A DNA stretch of 52,308 nucleotides from Streptomyces sp. DH5. GTDB lineage: Bacteria; Actinomycetota; Actinomycetes; Streptomycetales; Streptomycetaceae. The stretch's first letter is position 1, and each line of letters starts with the position of its first letter. The stretch lies in the NCBI RefSeq assembly GCF_020873915.1, contig NZ_JAHWGP010000045.1:1-52308 (forward strand), read 5' to 3'. A program made the position numbers and the translations under genes. Shown piece after piece: positions 23,952-33,057 of the stretch. A model generated the notes under the pieces. That model saw only the letters and a list, made by a program, of their open reading frames with translations, had not been told where the DNA came from and did not search any database.

Positions 23952-26057
23952 GTGATATCCACCGCTATACGCGTCGCCCGGGTGGGCAGCGCGGCCGAAC
24001 TGGCCGCGGCGGTCCTCATGACGCTGGGTTACGCCGGCCTCATGCTGGCCGCGCTCGTCCCGAGCATCCCCGCCTTCGCCGCCGCGGCCGCCGTGACGTA
24101 CCTGGCGGACCACTATCTGCACCGCAAGGACAGCTACCTGGTCAACCGCCTCAGCAAGGTGCGGGCGGGCCTGTCGATCCGCTTCCTGATCCGGCAGCTC
24201 CTGCTGATCCTGCTGCTGGCCCGCCTCGCCCTCGCGGACAACCTGATCTACTACGGGGCGATCGCCTGCTTCGTCGCGTTCTACGGGCTCCAGGTCTGCC
24301 ACGGAGCGGTCACCACCCTGATCCACAACCGCCGCAGCCTGCCGGTCGCCACCCGCAACGTCGACCTGGTCTCCCGCATCCGCATCCCGGACGCCCCGCC
24401 GCGCGCGCTGACGCACCGGGCCGCCGAGAAGATGCTCCACCTCGACCTCGTGGCCGTCGCCGGCATCCTCGTCGGCGCCTCCCTGGACTCGGCCGCCGTC
24501 GGCTACACCGGCATCGGCGTCACCGTGGGCGCGGCCGTCCTGTACGTCCTCGCCCTGCTGCCCTACCTGCGCGGCCGCAGGGTCCCGCCGAACGCCAAGA
24601 AGGTACTCGGCGCCCTGGACGGCTGGCTGCGCGACTACCGCCCGGAGACCGTGCTGTACTTCTCCGGCTCCAAGGACTCCGCCTACCAGGTCAACATGTG
24701 GCTGGACACCATGGCGCGGCTGGACACCCGGCCGCTGGTCATCCTGCGCGAGAACGTCATCCTGGAGAAGCTGGCGCCCACCACGGTCCCCGTCGTCTGC
24801 GTGCCCGGAGGGGTGCACCTGATGAACATGGACCTGTCCACCGTGCGGGTCGCGCTGTACCCGGCGAACGTCGGCAAGAACATCCACCTGCTGCGCGTGC
24901 CCACCATGAAGCACGTCTTCATCGGCCACGGCGACAGCGACAAGCTCGCCAGCGTCAACCCGTTCAGCAAGGTCTACGACGAGGTGTGGACGGCCGGCCG
25001 CGCGGGCCGCGACCGCTACGCCATCGCCGACGTCGGCATCCGCGACGAGGACATCGTCGAGGTCGGCCGCCCGCAGCTGGCCCCGATCCGGTCCCGGCAG
25101 GACGTCCCCGGCGACCGCATGCCGACGATCCTGTACGCGCCCACCTGGGAGGGCTGGGACGACAACCCCGGCAACACCTCGCTGCTGCTGGCCGGCGAGA
25201 ACATCGTGAGGAAGCTGGTCGAGGCCGACCCGGCGGTGCGCGTCCTGTACAAGCCGCACCCCTTCACCGGCACCCGCAGCGCGAAGGCGAAGGCCGCCCA
25301 CCAGCGGATCACCGCGCTGGTCGAGAAGGCCGCAGCCGCCCGCGGGGCCGACCCCCGCTACCGCGCCGACACCGCCGCCCAGTCGCGCGCCAGGGCCGAA
25401 CTGGCGCGCATCGAGGCCCGGCTGGACCGGCTGACCGGCGTCGTCGACAAGGGCGACGAGGCCGAGGCCACCCGCGACGGGCTGGTCGACATCGCCCGGC
25501 ACGAGGAGACCGCCCGGCTGCGTGCCGAGTGGAACGCCGCCTACTGGAGCTCCTTCCCCGAGTGGGAGCACCGGGTCATCACCGGCGCCGAGCCGCGCCT
25601 GTACGACTGCTTCAACGTCTCCGACGCGATGGTCTCGGACATCTCCAGCGTGGTGTCCGACTTCATCGCCAGCGGCAAGCCGTACGCGGTCACCGACTCC
25701 GCGGAACTCGGCGCGGAGGAGTTCAGGCGGCAGAACACGGCGGTACGGGCCGCGGTGATCCTCTCCAACGACGCGGCGCGGCTCGACGCACTGCTCGACG
25801 CCGTCCGCGACACCGCCGCCGACCCGCTGGCCGGGGACCGCGAGGAGCTCAAGCACTACCTGCTCGGCCCGGACGAACCGACCTCCATCGACCGGTTCAA
25901 CACCGCCGTCGCGCGTCTCGCCCTGAAGGCCGAGACGCGCAACCTCGGCCAGGAGAACCGGATCACGGCCGGCGGTCCCGAAGTGGAACCGGTGGACGTG
26001 GTGCCCGCCCCCCGGACGTCGGCGGAGAGCGAGACGGAGGGCGTCGAGGCCCGCTGA
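23952..26057 (+). CDS. Membrane-anchored CDP-glycerol/ribitol phosphotransferase-like protein, 701 aa
   Basis: Teichoic-acid-type polymerase. About five hydrophobic segments occupy residues 10-215, and the rest is a GT-B domain of the CDP-glycerol glycerophosphotransferase family. Signature elements are HGDSDK near residue 326 (the catalytic HG), YAPTWEGWDDNPGNTS near 395, LYKPHP near 433 and SDISSVVSDFIASGKP near 562. The membrane part is unusual: TagF/TarL enzymes are mostly peripheral. The GTG at 23952 follows AGAGCAGG. Together with the fused cytidylyltransferase upstream it should polymerise polyol-phosphate units on a lipid carrier at the cytoplasmic face. It matches, by position and type, the SCO2592-type gene of the S. 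coelicolor spore-wall region (recalled). A perfect 22-bp hairpin follows. Confidence 0.85.
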   Translation: MISTAIRVARVGSAAELAAAVLMTLGYAGLMLAALVPSIPAFAAAAAVTYLADHYLHRKDSYLVNRLSKVRAGLSIRFLIRQLLLILLLARLALADNLIYYGAIACFVAFYGLQVCHGAVTTLIHNRRSLPVATRNVDLVSRIRIPDAPPRALTHRAAEKMLHLDLVAVAGILVGASLDSAAVGYTGIGVTVGAAVLYVLALLPYLRGRRVPPNAKKVLGALDGWLRDYRPETVLYFSGSKDSAYQVNMWLDTMARLDTRPLVILRENVILEKLAPTTVPVVCVPGGVHLMNMDLSTVRVALYPANVGKNIHLLRVPTMKHVFIGHGDSDKLASVNPFSKVYDEVWTAGRAGRDRYAIADVGIRDEDIVEVGRPQLAPIRSRQDVPGDRMPTILYAPTWEGWDDNPGNTSLLLAGENIVRKLVEADPAVRVLYKPHPFTGTRSAKAKAAHQRITALVEKAAAARGADPRYRADTAAQSRARAELARIEARLDRLTGVVDKGDEAEATRDGLVDIARHEETARLRAEWNAAYWSSFPEWEHRVITGAEPRLYDCFNVSDAMVSDISSVVSDFIASGKPYAVTDSAELGAEEFRRQNTAVRAAVILSNDAARLDALLDAVRDTAADPLAGDREELKHYLLGPDEPTSIDRFNTAVARLALKAETRNLGQENRITAGGPEVEPVDVVPAPRTSAESETEGVEAR

Positions 26058-26075
26058 CCGGCCTCACGCAGGCGC

Positions 26076-26119
26076 AAGGGTCCGGGTCACGAGGAGCGCT
26101 CCTCGTGACCCGGACCCTT
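26076..26119. terminator. Perfect 44-nt palindrome
   Basis: Arms of 22 nt (26076-26097 and 26098-26119) are exact reverse complements with no spacer, beginning AAGGGTCCGGG and ending CCCGGACCCTT. It lies 18 nt after the phosphotransferase stop and probably terminates transcription; being symmetric it could act in both directions. Confidence 0.8.
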
Positions 26120-26180
26120 CCGCGTACCCGGATGTCCCGCGGCCACCCTGTGACGTGAGCCACTGGCGGAGGGTCTGGAC

Positions 26181-26207
26181 AACCGTTCGCTTTGAACGCC
26201 CGTCTAA
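26181..26207 (+). promoter_or_regulatory. Possible ECF-type promoter upstream of the GT2 gene
   Basis: AAC (26181-26183), 17 nt, then CGTCTAA (26201-26207) loosely resembles envelope-stress ECF sigma promoters. The spacing and the consensus are uncertain to me. GGAAATTTCC, a perfect palindrome at 26233-26242, lies between it and the start codon. Confidence 0.2.
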
Positions 26208-26256
26208 CCCGTAGCGATGGGTGCGATACAAGGGAAATTTCCTGTGAAGAGGGAGC

Positions 26257-27480
26257 GTGACCGTGGCGCAGCCTGATGTCACCGTGATCATCGGGGCATA
26301 CGAGGCGATGCCGTACCTGGTCGAGTGCCTGGCGTCCGTCGAGGCGCAGACCATCGACCCGGAGCGCGTCGAGATCGTCGCGGTCGACGACGGTTCGACC
26401 GACGGTACGGGGCAGTGCCTGGAGGAGTTCGCGGACCGCGCCCCCATGCCGGTCACCGTGATCCGGCAGAAGAACTCGGGCGGCCCCAGCGGCCCGCGCA
26501 ACGTGGGCCTGGACAGGGCGAGCGGCCGCTACGTCTTCTTCCTGGACGCCGACGACCGGCTCGGCCCCGAGGCCCTCGAGCGGATGGTCGACATGGCCGA
26601 CCGCGCCGGGACCGACGTCGTCCTGGGCCGGATCGAGGGCGTCAACCGCGGCGCGCCGAAGTCCATGTGGGGCAGGACGCTGGAGCGCACCGACGTCTAC
26701 TCGTCCAACATCAAGTACACCCTCAGCGCGCAGAAGCTGTTCCGCCGCGCGCTGCTCGAACGGCACGGCATGCGGTTCGACGAGTCCCTGTGGACCGGCG
26801 AGGACGCGCTGTTCACCATGGAGGCGTACCTGCGCGCGGACGGCGTCTCGGTGGTCGCCGACCACACCTGCTACTACCTGGTGGGCCGTACCGACGGCAA
26901 GCACGTCACCAAGAGCGGCGGCTACACCCTGCGCTTCGACTCCGCCCGTGCCCTGATGGACCTGATCGCCGACCTCGTCCCCGCGGGCCCCCGCCGCGAC
27001 CTGCTGATGCTGCGGCCGTTCACCATCACCCTGCTGCCGCAGTTCGGCCCCGTCTTCCTCAGGGACACCGAAGAGGTGCGCGCCCGCAAGCTCGAACTGG
27101 CGCAGCCGCTGATGGAGCGCCACTGGACCGAGGGCGTCGCCCGGCGGCTCAAGGTCGAGGAGCGGCTGCGGCTTCACCTGGTGGCCGAGCGGCGGCCGGA
27201 ACTCCTCCGGGGCGTCCTGGAGTTACGTTCGAAGGAACGACCGCCCGCTGTGCTGAGGAAGCGCGGCCGCCACGTCTACCTGGCCTACCCCTACTACCGG
27301 GACCGCGAGGCGGGCATCCCCGACTCCGTGTACCTGGCCTCACCGCGCGAGGCCCGCGCCGTCCCCGGCTACCGCGGGGACGGCACGCCCGCCGTGCTGC
27401 GCCGGGCCGTCAGGAAGGTCCGCCGACTGCTCGGCGCGTCGCGTGGTGTCAAGCCCGGTGGGAAGGCCGCTGCGGCGTGA
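26257..27480 (+). CDS. GT2 family glycosyltransferase, 407 aa
   Basis: Inverting GT-A glycosyltransferase. It begins DVTVIIGAYEAMPYLVECLASV, followed by VDDGSTDGTG near residue 45, the acceptor-side GGPSGPRNVGLDRASG, and the metal-binding FLDADDR near residue 97. A C-terminal region of about 150 residues (GVARRLKVEERLRLHLVAER and beyond) is of the kind seen in wall-teichoic and capsule GT2 enzymes. No membrane segments. GTG at 26257 and GTG at 26263 are both possible; the second is better spaced from GAGGGAG. The 3' end overlaps the end of the convergent next gene by 32 nt. Likely role: adding a sugar to the polyol-phosphate polymer. Confidence 0.85.
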   Translation: MTVAQPDVTVIIGAYEAMPYLVECLASVEAQTIDPERVEIVAVDDGSTDGTGQCLEEFADRAPMPVTVIRQKNSGGPSGPRNVGLDRASGRYVFFLDADDRLGPEALERMVDMADRAGTDVVLGRIEGVNRGAPKSMWGRTLERTDVYSSNIKYTLSAQKLFRRALLERHGMRFDESLWTGEDALFTMEAYLRADGVSVVADHTCYYLVGRTDGKHVTKSGGYTLRFDSARALMDLIADLVPAGPRRDLLMLRPFTITLLPQFGPVFLRDTEEVRARKLELAQPLMERHWTEGVARRLKVEERLRLHLVAERRPELLRGVLELRSKERPPAVLRKRGRHVYLAYPYYRDREAGIPDSVYLASPREARAVPGYRGDGTPAVLRRAVRKVRRLLGASRGVKPGGKAAAA

Positions 27481-29533
27481 GTGCGACGCCCCCGGACGTG
27501 GTCCCCGCCGTCTCCCGGCGCTGACCGGGAAGTTCCGTGGCGCGACGGTCCGACACGCGGGCCCGGTGCTCGTGCGCCGCCGCGCACAGGGCCTCGACGG
27601 CCGCCGCGAAGCGGTCCTGGGACGCCGGGACGGCCGGGCCCAGCAGCCGCAGCTTCAACTCCGCGCGCGCCTCGCGCAGACCGTCCCTCTCCGGGTGCCG
27701 CACGGCGTCCAGCAGGGCCGGCACCCCGGACGCGTCCGGGGTCAGCACCGTCGCCGCCGCCACCGTCGGGAAGGCCGCCCGGAACTCCGGCTCCGTGAGG
27801 TCGCCGGTGTTGGCCACCGCGTAGGGCTTGCCGCCGGCCAGGAAGTCGGTGATCACACTGGACACGTCGCTGATCAGCAGGTCGGCGACGTTGAAGCAGG
27901 CGTAGAGGGAGGGCCGGGCTCCGGTGACGACCTGGTGCTCCCCCTCCGGCAGCGAGGCCCAGTACGTCTTCTCCCAGGCCGCGGTCAGCCGCGCCACCGC
28001 CTCCGCCCGGCCCGGCTCGGGGGCGCACTGGGCGAGCATCCGCTCCACCTGGTCGGCGCCCGCCCGGAAACCGGACCTGGTGAGCCGGTCCAGCTCCGCC
28101 GTGAGCCGCGCCAGTTCCGCCGACGGCTCCGCGGACCGGACGGGGCGGGACCGGTTCGCCGCGTGGATCAGTTCACGGATGCGGCGGTCCGCGGCGCCCG
28201 CCCGCGGGTCCACCGATCCGGTCAGCGGGTGAGGCTTGTACAGCAGCCGCACCCCCGGGTCCGCGAGCAGCGCCCGCACGAGGTTCTCACCGGCCGCGAC
28301 CACCGACGTGTTCCCCGGATTGCCGTCCCAGCCCTCCCAGGTCGGCGCGTACAGCACGGTCGTACGGGACCCGGCGGGCGGGCCCGCGTACGGGCGCACG
28401 GCGTCCAGCTGCGGGCGGCCGATCTCCACCACGTCCTTGTCCTCCACGCCCACCTCGGCCAGCGCGTAGCGCTCCCGCGCCGCCGGGCCGGCCACCCACA
28501 CCTCGTCGTACGCCTTCGCGTACGGGTTGCAGGACGACAGCTTGTCGCTCTCGCCGTGGTTGACGAAGGCGTGCTTGATCGTGGGGATGCGCAGCACCTG
28601 CGAGGTCTTGCCGGAGTTGGAGGGGTGGATGAGCACCTGGAGCGTGGAGTGCTCCAGCCGCATCAGCGTGGGGACCTTCGGCAGGCACACGATGGGGATG
28701 TCGGTCGGGGCGAGCCTGGACACCATGAACCGCTCCCGCAGGATGACGACCGGACGGGCGTCCAGCCGGGCGAGGGGCTCCAGCCACATGTCGGCCTGGT
28801 AGGCGGAGGCTGCCCCGCCGGAGAAGTACAGCCCGACCGTCGGCCGGTACTCCGCCAGCCACGCGTCGAACCAGTCGAGCACCTCCCGCTCGTCCGCCGG
28901 CCGCCGCCCGGGCAGCAGCCGCAGCAGCAGGGCGGCCAGACCGGCCAGGGCGAGCAGCAGCGACAGCGCGACACCGGCCGCCGCCCACCGGGTGTCGTCG
29001 GTCACGGCCGTGGCCGCCAGGCCGGCCGTCGCGGGAAGGCCCAGGACCAGCAGCCGGTGGCCGGGCCGGCGCAGCAGCGCGGGCGGGGCGGGGGAGAGCC
29101 GCAGCGCCGAGGCGTCGATGTTGCGGGTCACCACGGGCAGCGTGCGGGTGCGGCGGACCAGCACGGACACCGCCTGGCTGGCGCAGTGCAGCGCGTAGCA
29201 GGCGAGCAGTCCGGCGACGAGCGGCGCGTACTGTGTCCCCCCGCTCCGCCCGCCCAGGTGCAGCAGGCCCACCATGAGCAGCAGGTCACGCAGGAGACAG
29301 CGGACGGTGATGTCCGCGTGCGCCTTCGTGAACAGCGACAGCACGGCGGGCTGCCACCGGTACAGCGTCGTCTCGAGCGTCAGGGACACCGCCGTCGCGG
29401 CGATCAGCAGGGGGACGTGCGGGAGCAGGGCGCCCACCGCCTGCGCGGCGAAGACGGCCGTCAGCGCGGCCGGGAAGAGCAGTCTCGCGGCTGTCCGCCG
29501 CAGGTGGGACCAGGGTACGGGCACTGCGGGCAC
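27449..29533 (-). CDS. Second membrane-anchored glycerophosphotransferase-like protein, 694 aa
   Basis: Paralogue of the 701-residue protein at 23952, with the same architecture. About five hydrophobic segments cover residues 10-215, then a CDP-glycerol phosphotransferase-type GT-B domain with NHGESDKLSSCNP, YAPTWEGWDGNPGNTS, LYKPHPLTGS and SDVSSVITDFLAGGKP. All catalytic-type motifs are kept, so both copies are probably active. They may act in sequence, as primase and polymerase do in teichoic acid synthesis, or on different polyols. The start is GTG at 29533 with only a weak TTTGGA site. It converges on the GT2 gene with overlapping 3' ends, and no terminator separates them. Confidence 0.84.
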   Translation of the reverse strand: MPAVPVPWSHLRRTAARLLFPAALTAVFAAQAVGALLPHVPLLIAATAVSLTLETTLYRWQPAVLSLFTKAHADITVRCLLRDLLLMVGLLHLGGRSGGTQYAPLVAGLLACYALHCASQAVSVLVRRTRTLPVVTRNIDASALRLSPAPPALLRRPGHRLLVLGLPATAGLAATAVTDDTRWAAAGVALSLLLALAGLAALLLRLLPGRRPADEREVLDWFDAWLAEYRPTVGLYFSGGAASAYQADMWLEPLARLDARPVVILRERFMVSRLAPTDIPIVCLPKVPTLMRLEHSTLQVLIHPSNSGKTSQVLRIPTIKHAFVNHGESDKLSSCNPYAKAYDEVWVAGPAARERYALAEVGVEDKDVVEIGRPQLDAVRPYAGPPAGSRTTVLYAPTWEGWDGNPGNTSVVAAGENLVRALLADPGVRLLYKPHPLTGSVDPRAGAADRRIRELIHAANRSRPVRSAEPSAELARLTAELDRLTRSGFRAGADQVERMLAQCAPEPGRAEAVARLTAAWEKTYWASLPEGEHQVVTGARPSLYACFNVADLLISDVSSVITDFLAGGKPYAVANTGDLTEPEFRAAFPTVAAATVLTPDASGVPALLDAVRHPERDGLREARAELKLRLLGPAVPASQDRFAAAVEALCAAAHEHRARVSDRRATELPGQRRETAGTTSGGVALTPQRPSHRA

Positions 29534-29626
29534 TCCAAAGTTGTCGCAGAACGGGCGCCCGGGTTAACGCGCGCCGGCCGCCTGACGACACGCGCGTGTC
29601 CCCGGCCCTGGAGTGACCGACCCGTG

Positions 29627-31057
29627 TTATACCGTTCCGTCGCTCTTCTGCGACTGCTGACGCACCGGCTGCAGGGCACGCCGCAGCGGGCCGCCCACCG
29701 CGCGCCGGGCACGGCGGTAGACCGAGGTCCTCGAACCGCCCCCGGCCGCTGCGCCCGCCGCCTTGGCGCCGGACCTGGCCCGCGTCAGCTCGCGCTTGAG
29801 CCTGGTGTTGTCCGCGGTCAGCTCGCTGACACGGCCGTACATCCAGTTGAGGCGGGTGGCGAGGGACGCCGGGTCGGTGTCCAGCCAGGGGCGGACGCCC
29901 GGCGGGAAGGACAGCGCCCTGACCTTCTCGTCGAAGGCCTTGCCCCCGTCGCCGTGGGTGAAGGTGTTCTGCAGGCCGTTCTTGTCGAGGAAGGCGGTGA
30001 ACCGGTCGAACCGGTCACGGTGGTTGCCGGTCAGCGCGCCGAAGTCGGCCTTCTCGTACAGCTCGGCCGGGTCGGTGTCCGGGGCGGTCTCGTCGAGCCG
30101 CTGGTGCGGTATCTCGAAGTAGCGGCACAGCTCCAGCGTGCGGGAGTCGAAGGCCAGCACGGTCGCGGGTGTGCCCGCGAGCAGCGCGGCGATGTTGCCG
30201 TGGATGCGCGAGCCGAAGGAGTAGTCGAAGTCCCGCAGATCGTCGAACCAGGTCTGCGGGTCGATGTACACGCGGACCTTGTCCTCCCGGTACATCGGGT
30301 GGTCCGGGTGCGTCGGCATCAGGGTGATCCGGCCGGCCGGGGAGTTCACGTCCCGCCAGTGCAGCTGCTTGGCGTCGGTGAGGTTCTGGCCGATGTAGCG
30401 CAGGTTCGGATAGCGCGCGTGGGCACGGGAGACGATTCTGTGCAGTCCGCCGCCGCTCATCGCCGTGTGCGAGCCGTTGACCGCGACGCGGGCGTCGGGG
30501 GCCAGGGTGGCCGTCCTCTTCTCGACGGTGAGCGTGTCGCCGTGCAGGAACATCGACGGGCAGCCGATGACCTCGACGTCCCTGAAGCCCATGTCGTTGA
30601 GGTACTTCTCGGTGAACTCGCCCCGCACGCCGATCGAGGCGCTGTGGTCCAGGACCGCCGAGCAGAAGGCGCGGACGGTCGGCTCCATGGCCTTCAGCCG
30701 CGCCGGGTCGTACGTGATGCCCGTCTGCGCACCGACCCCGAGGACGACGACCGGGATCTTCAGCTTGCCGATCAGCCGGGTCAGCCGCTTCAGCGCCGCC
30801 TCGAACGAGGGCCGGAACGCGTTGGCCAGCGGAACCACGAACGCGTCGTACTCGTCGTTGATCTGCCCGGCGGCCGCGACCTCCGTCCGCATGCCGTTCG
30901 AGACGACCTCGGTGTCGGCAGTGGTGAGGATCTTGTGAGCGGCATCGCTGAAGATCAGGTTGCCCGAGTTGGTGGCGATGACATCCCTGTGAAGGGCCTC
31001 TTCCACGGGTACGACGTCGAACGGGTTCTTACCCGAACGGAGCAGGATGCGTCTCAC
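29627..31057 (-). CDS. Polysaccharide pyruvyl transferase-like protein, 476 aa
   Basis: Matches the polysaccharide pyruvyl transferase superfamily (CsaB/WcaK type), which adds ketal pyruvate to sugars. Features seen: GNLIFSDAAHK near the N terminus, VVLGVGAQTGI, SIGVRGEFTEKYL followed by VIGCPSMFL, and DYSFGSRIHGNIAALLAGTPA with the conserved R/H. A C-terminal stretch after about residue 410 looks helical and then basic (RRARRAVGGPLRRAL), perhaps for membrane association. A frame open to 31132 was shortened to GTG at 31057, which has GAAGGG upstream. The 100 nt upstream are A/T rich and shared with the divergent proB promoter. Pyruvylation would add negative charge to the wall polymer made by its neighbours; this is inferred. 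Confidence 0.78.
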   Translation of the reverse strand: MRRILLRSGKNPFDVVPVEEALHRDVIATNSGNLIFSDAAHKILTTADTEVVSNGMRTEVAAAGQINDEYDAFVVPLANAFRPSFEAALKRLTRLIGKLKIPVVVLGVGAQTGITYDPARLKAMEPTVRAFCSAVLDHSASIGVRGEFTEKYLNDMGFRDVEVIGCPSMFLHGDTLTVEKRTATLAPDARVAVNGSHTAMSGGGLHRIVSRAHARYPNLRYIGQNLTDAKQLHWRDVNSPAGRITLMPTHPDHPMYREDKVRVYIDPQTWFDDLRDFDYSFGSRIHGNIAALLAGTPATVLAFDSRTLELCRYFEIPHQRLDETAPDTDPAELYEKADFGALTGNHRDRFDRFTAFLDKNGLQNTFTHGDGGKAFDEKVRALSFPPGVRPWLDTDPASLATRLNWMYGRVSELTADNTRLKRELTRARSGAKAAGAAAGGGSRTSVYRRARRAVGGPLRRALQPVRQQSQKSDGTV

Positions 31058-31115
31058 TGGGCGCCCTTCACGATCTGGACATGTCTCGGACGTACACAAT
31101 AATTTCAATGATTCT

Positions 31116-31144
31116 TTGACTTCTACAGGCAACCAACGTAACCC
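31116..31144 (+). promoter_or_regulatory. Promoter candidate for proB
   Basis: TTGACT (31116-31121), a 17-nt spacer and TAACCC (31139-31144) give a good -35 with an acceptable -10, pointing at proB 130 nt away. A second -10-like TAGATT is at 31229-31234. A 9-bp inverted repeat (31181-31189 / 31197-31205) lies between them. Confidence 0.5.
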
Positions 31145-31271
31145 TCCCGCCGTACGCGGTGAGCGGCCGGGCCGTTACCCCGCCGGTCCGGAGGATGGAC
31201 CGGCGCGCGCCCGGCGTCCGGTTTCCCGTAGATTGCCTGGCGGGGCGACCGATCGACGTGAAGGCGGCAAG

Positions 31272-32399
31272 GTGGCAGGGGCAAGGCGGGCCGTGGGCGG
31301 GGCGCGCAGGATCGTCGTCAAGGTCGGTTCCTCGTCGCTGACCACCGCGGCGGGCGGTCTGGACGCCGACCGGGTGGACGCGCTCGTCGACGTACTGGCG
31401 AAAGTGCGGAGTGGGGGAGAGCGGGAGGTCGTCCTGGTCTCGTCCGGCGCCATCGCCGCCGGACTCGCCCCGCTGGGCCTGCGCCGCCGCCCCAGGGACC
31501 TGGCACGGCAGCAGGCCGCCGCCAGCGTCGGCCAGGGCCTGCTGGTCGCCCGCTACACCGCCTCCTTCGCGCGCTACGGCGTCCGGGTCGGGCAGGTGCT
31601 GCTGACCAGCGACGACATGAGCCGCCGCGCCCACCACCGCAACGCCTCCCGCACCCTGGACAAGCTGCTCGCGATGGGCGCCCTCCCGGTGGTCAACGAG
31701 AACGACACCGTCGCCACCGACGAGATCCGCTTCGGCGACAACGACCGGCTCGCCGCCCTCGTCGCCCACCTGGTCCACGCCGACCTGCTGGTACTGCTCT
31801 CCGACGTGGACGGCGTCTACGACGGCGACCCCTCCCGCCCCGGCACCTCGCGCGTAGCGGAGGTCAGGGGCCCCGAGGACCTCGCCCACGTCGAGATCGG
31901 CAGCACGGGCAAGGCGGGTGTCGGCACCGGCGGCATGGTCACCAAGGTCGAGGCGGCGCGGATCGCCGCCGCCGCCGGCATCCAGGTGGTCCTGACCAGC
32001 GCGGTGCATGCCGCGGAGGCCCTGACCGGCGGCGACACCGGCACCTACTTCCACCCCACCGGGCGCCGCTCCGCCGAACGGCTGCTCTGGCTCCAGCACG
32101 CCTCCACCCCGCAGGGCTCACTCACCCTCGACGACGGTGCCGTGCGCGCGGTCGTCCAGGGCCGCAAGTCGCTGCTGCCGGCCGGCATCGCCGGCGTCGA
32201 GGGCGAGTTCAGCGCGGGCGACCCGGTCGAGCTGCGGGACCGCCAGGGGCGCGCGGTGGCCCGGGGGCTGGTCAACTTCGACGCCAAGGAGATCCCTCTC
32301 CTGATCGGCCGCTCCACCCGCGAACTCGCCCGGGATCTCGGACGTGAGTACGAACGCGAGGTCGTACACAGGGACGATCTGGTGGTCCTGCATCCCTAA
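31272..32399 (+). CDS. proB: Glutamate 5-kinase, 375 aa
   Basis: Phosphorylates glutamate in the first step of proline synthesis. The kinase domain covers about residues 10-270 (RIVVKVGSSSLT, LVSSGAIAAGL, NENDTVATDEIRFGDND, LLSDVDGVYDGDP, GTGGMVTKVEAA), and a PUA domain covers about 285-370. The length is right for the PUA-containing type, which is usually feedback-inhibited by proline. The frame stays open to 31047, but the GTG at 31272 has GAAGGCGG and precedes the kinase core directly. It is followed by a small conserved gene and then proA, so the pathway genes are together though each may have its own promoter. Confidence 0.96.
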   Translation: MAGARRAVGGARRIVVKVGSSSLTTAAGGLDADRVDALVDVLAKVRSGGEREVVLVSSGAIAAGLAPLGLRRRPRDLARQQAAASVGQGLLVARYTASFARYGVRVGQVLLTSDDMSRRAHHRNASRTLDKLLAMGALPVVNENDTVATDEIRFGDNDRLAALVAHLVHADLLVLLSDVDGVYDGDPSRPGTSRVAEVRGPEDLAHVEIGSTGKAGVGTGGMVTKVEAARIAAAAGIQVVLTSAVHAAEALTGGDTGTYFHPTGRRSAERLLWLQHASTPQGSLTLDDGAVRAVVQGRKSLLPAGIAGVEGEFSAGDPVELRDRQGRAVARGLVNFDAKEIPLLIGRSTRELARDLGREYEREVVHRDDLVVLHP

Positions 32400-32531
32400 T
32401 GCGCCGAAACGTCCGCCCTCGGTGGTGGACGTTCCGCGAAACCGCCCCGCGATCCGCGGCGGGCTGCTCAACTTTGTCGCAGGGACAAGTCCGCCCGATC
32501 CCCGGGCGGTCCGCGTGTGGAGGAGGCCGTC

Positions 32532-32993
32532 GTGAGACGAGTGCGCCCCGGTACGACGGCGTCTCGCGGTGGCGACCGCGCGGCCGGCGAGGAACGCGCC
32601 CTGACCGCCGTGGCGGCCGGGGACCGGTTCCCGGGCGGCGACGGCCACGAGCTCCCCCGGCTGTGGCACGTCACCCTCAGCGTCTCCGGCGCACCGGCCC
32701 CCGTCGCGGAGGTCCGGCGGGCCCTGGAACAGCTGGCCCACGACCACCCCTTCCTGCTGACCAGCCGCTACGCCGAGGACCACGCGGAGATCCGCTACTG
32801 GGAGGAGGCCCGCGACCTGCACGACGCGGCCGCCGTGGCGCTGCGCCTGTGGGGCGAGCACCGGCAGACCGCGGGCCTGCCGCCGTGGGAGATCGTCGGC
32901 CTGGAGGTCATCGACCGGCCCACCTACCACCAGCGCGTCGCCGCCGGATACGGTCCGGTCCTCACCACCCCCGTCGGCGTCCACCCCTTCTGA
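32532..32993 (+). CDS. Small conserved protein between proB and proA, 153 aa
   Basis: I do not assign a function. The C-terminal 110 residues form a compact alpha/beta unit ([73 protein letters not shown]) that I remember as a conserved Streptomyces hypothetical in this position. The first 45 residues are low complexity. The start is decided by GGAGGAG (32519-32525), which lies 6 nt before GTG 32532; an upstream GTG at 32517 overlaps the ribosome binding site. No membrane segment or cofactor motif. Its location between the proline genes is conserved but does not prove a role in proline synthesis. Confidence 0.75.
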   Translation: MRRVRPGTTASRGGDRAAGEERALTAVAAGDRFPGGDGHELPRLWHVTLSVSGAPAPVAEVRRALEQLAHDHPFLLTSRYAEDHAEIRYWEEARDLHDAAAVALRLWGEHRQTAGLPPWEIVGLEVIDRPTYHQRVAAGYGPVLTTPVGVHPF

Positions 32994-33044
32994 CCACGGG
33001 TCTCATGCTTCGGAACGACCGCCGACGGCCCCCGCCGCCCGCAC

Positions 33045-33050
33045 TACCCT
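33045..33050 (+). promoter_or_regulatory. -10 box of a probable leaderless proA mRNA
   Basis: TACCCT ends 7 nt before the proA ATG and no Shine-Dalgarno sequence is present. The -35 region is not evident. Confidence 0.45.
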
Positions 33051-33057
33051 TCCCTGT

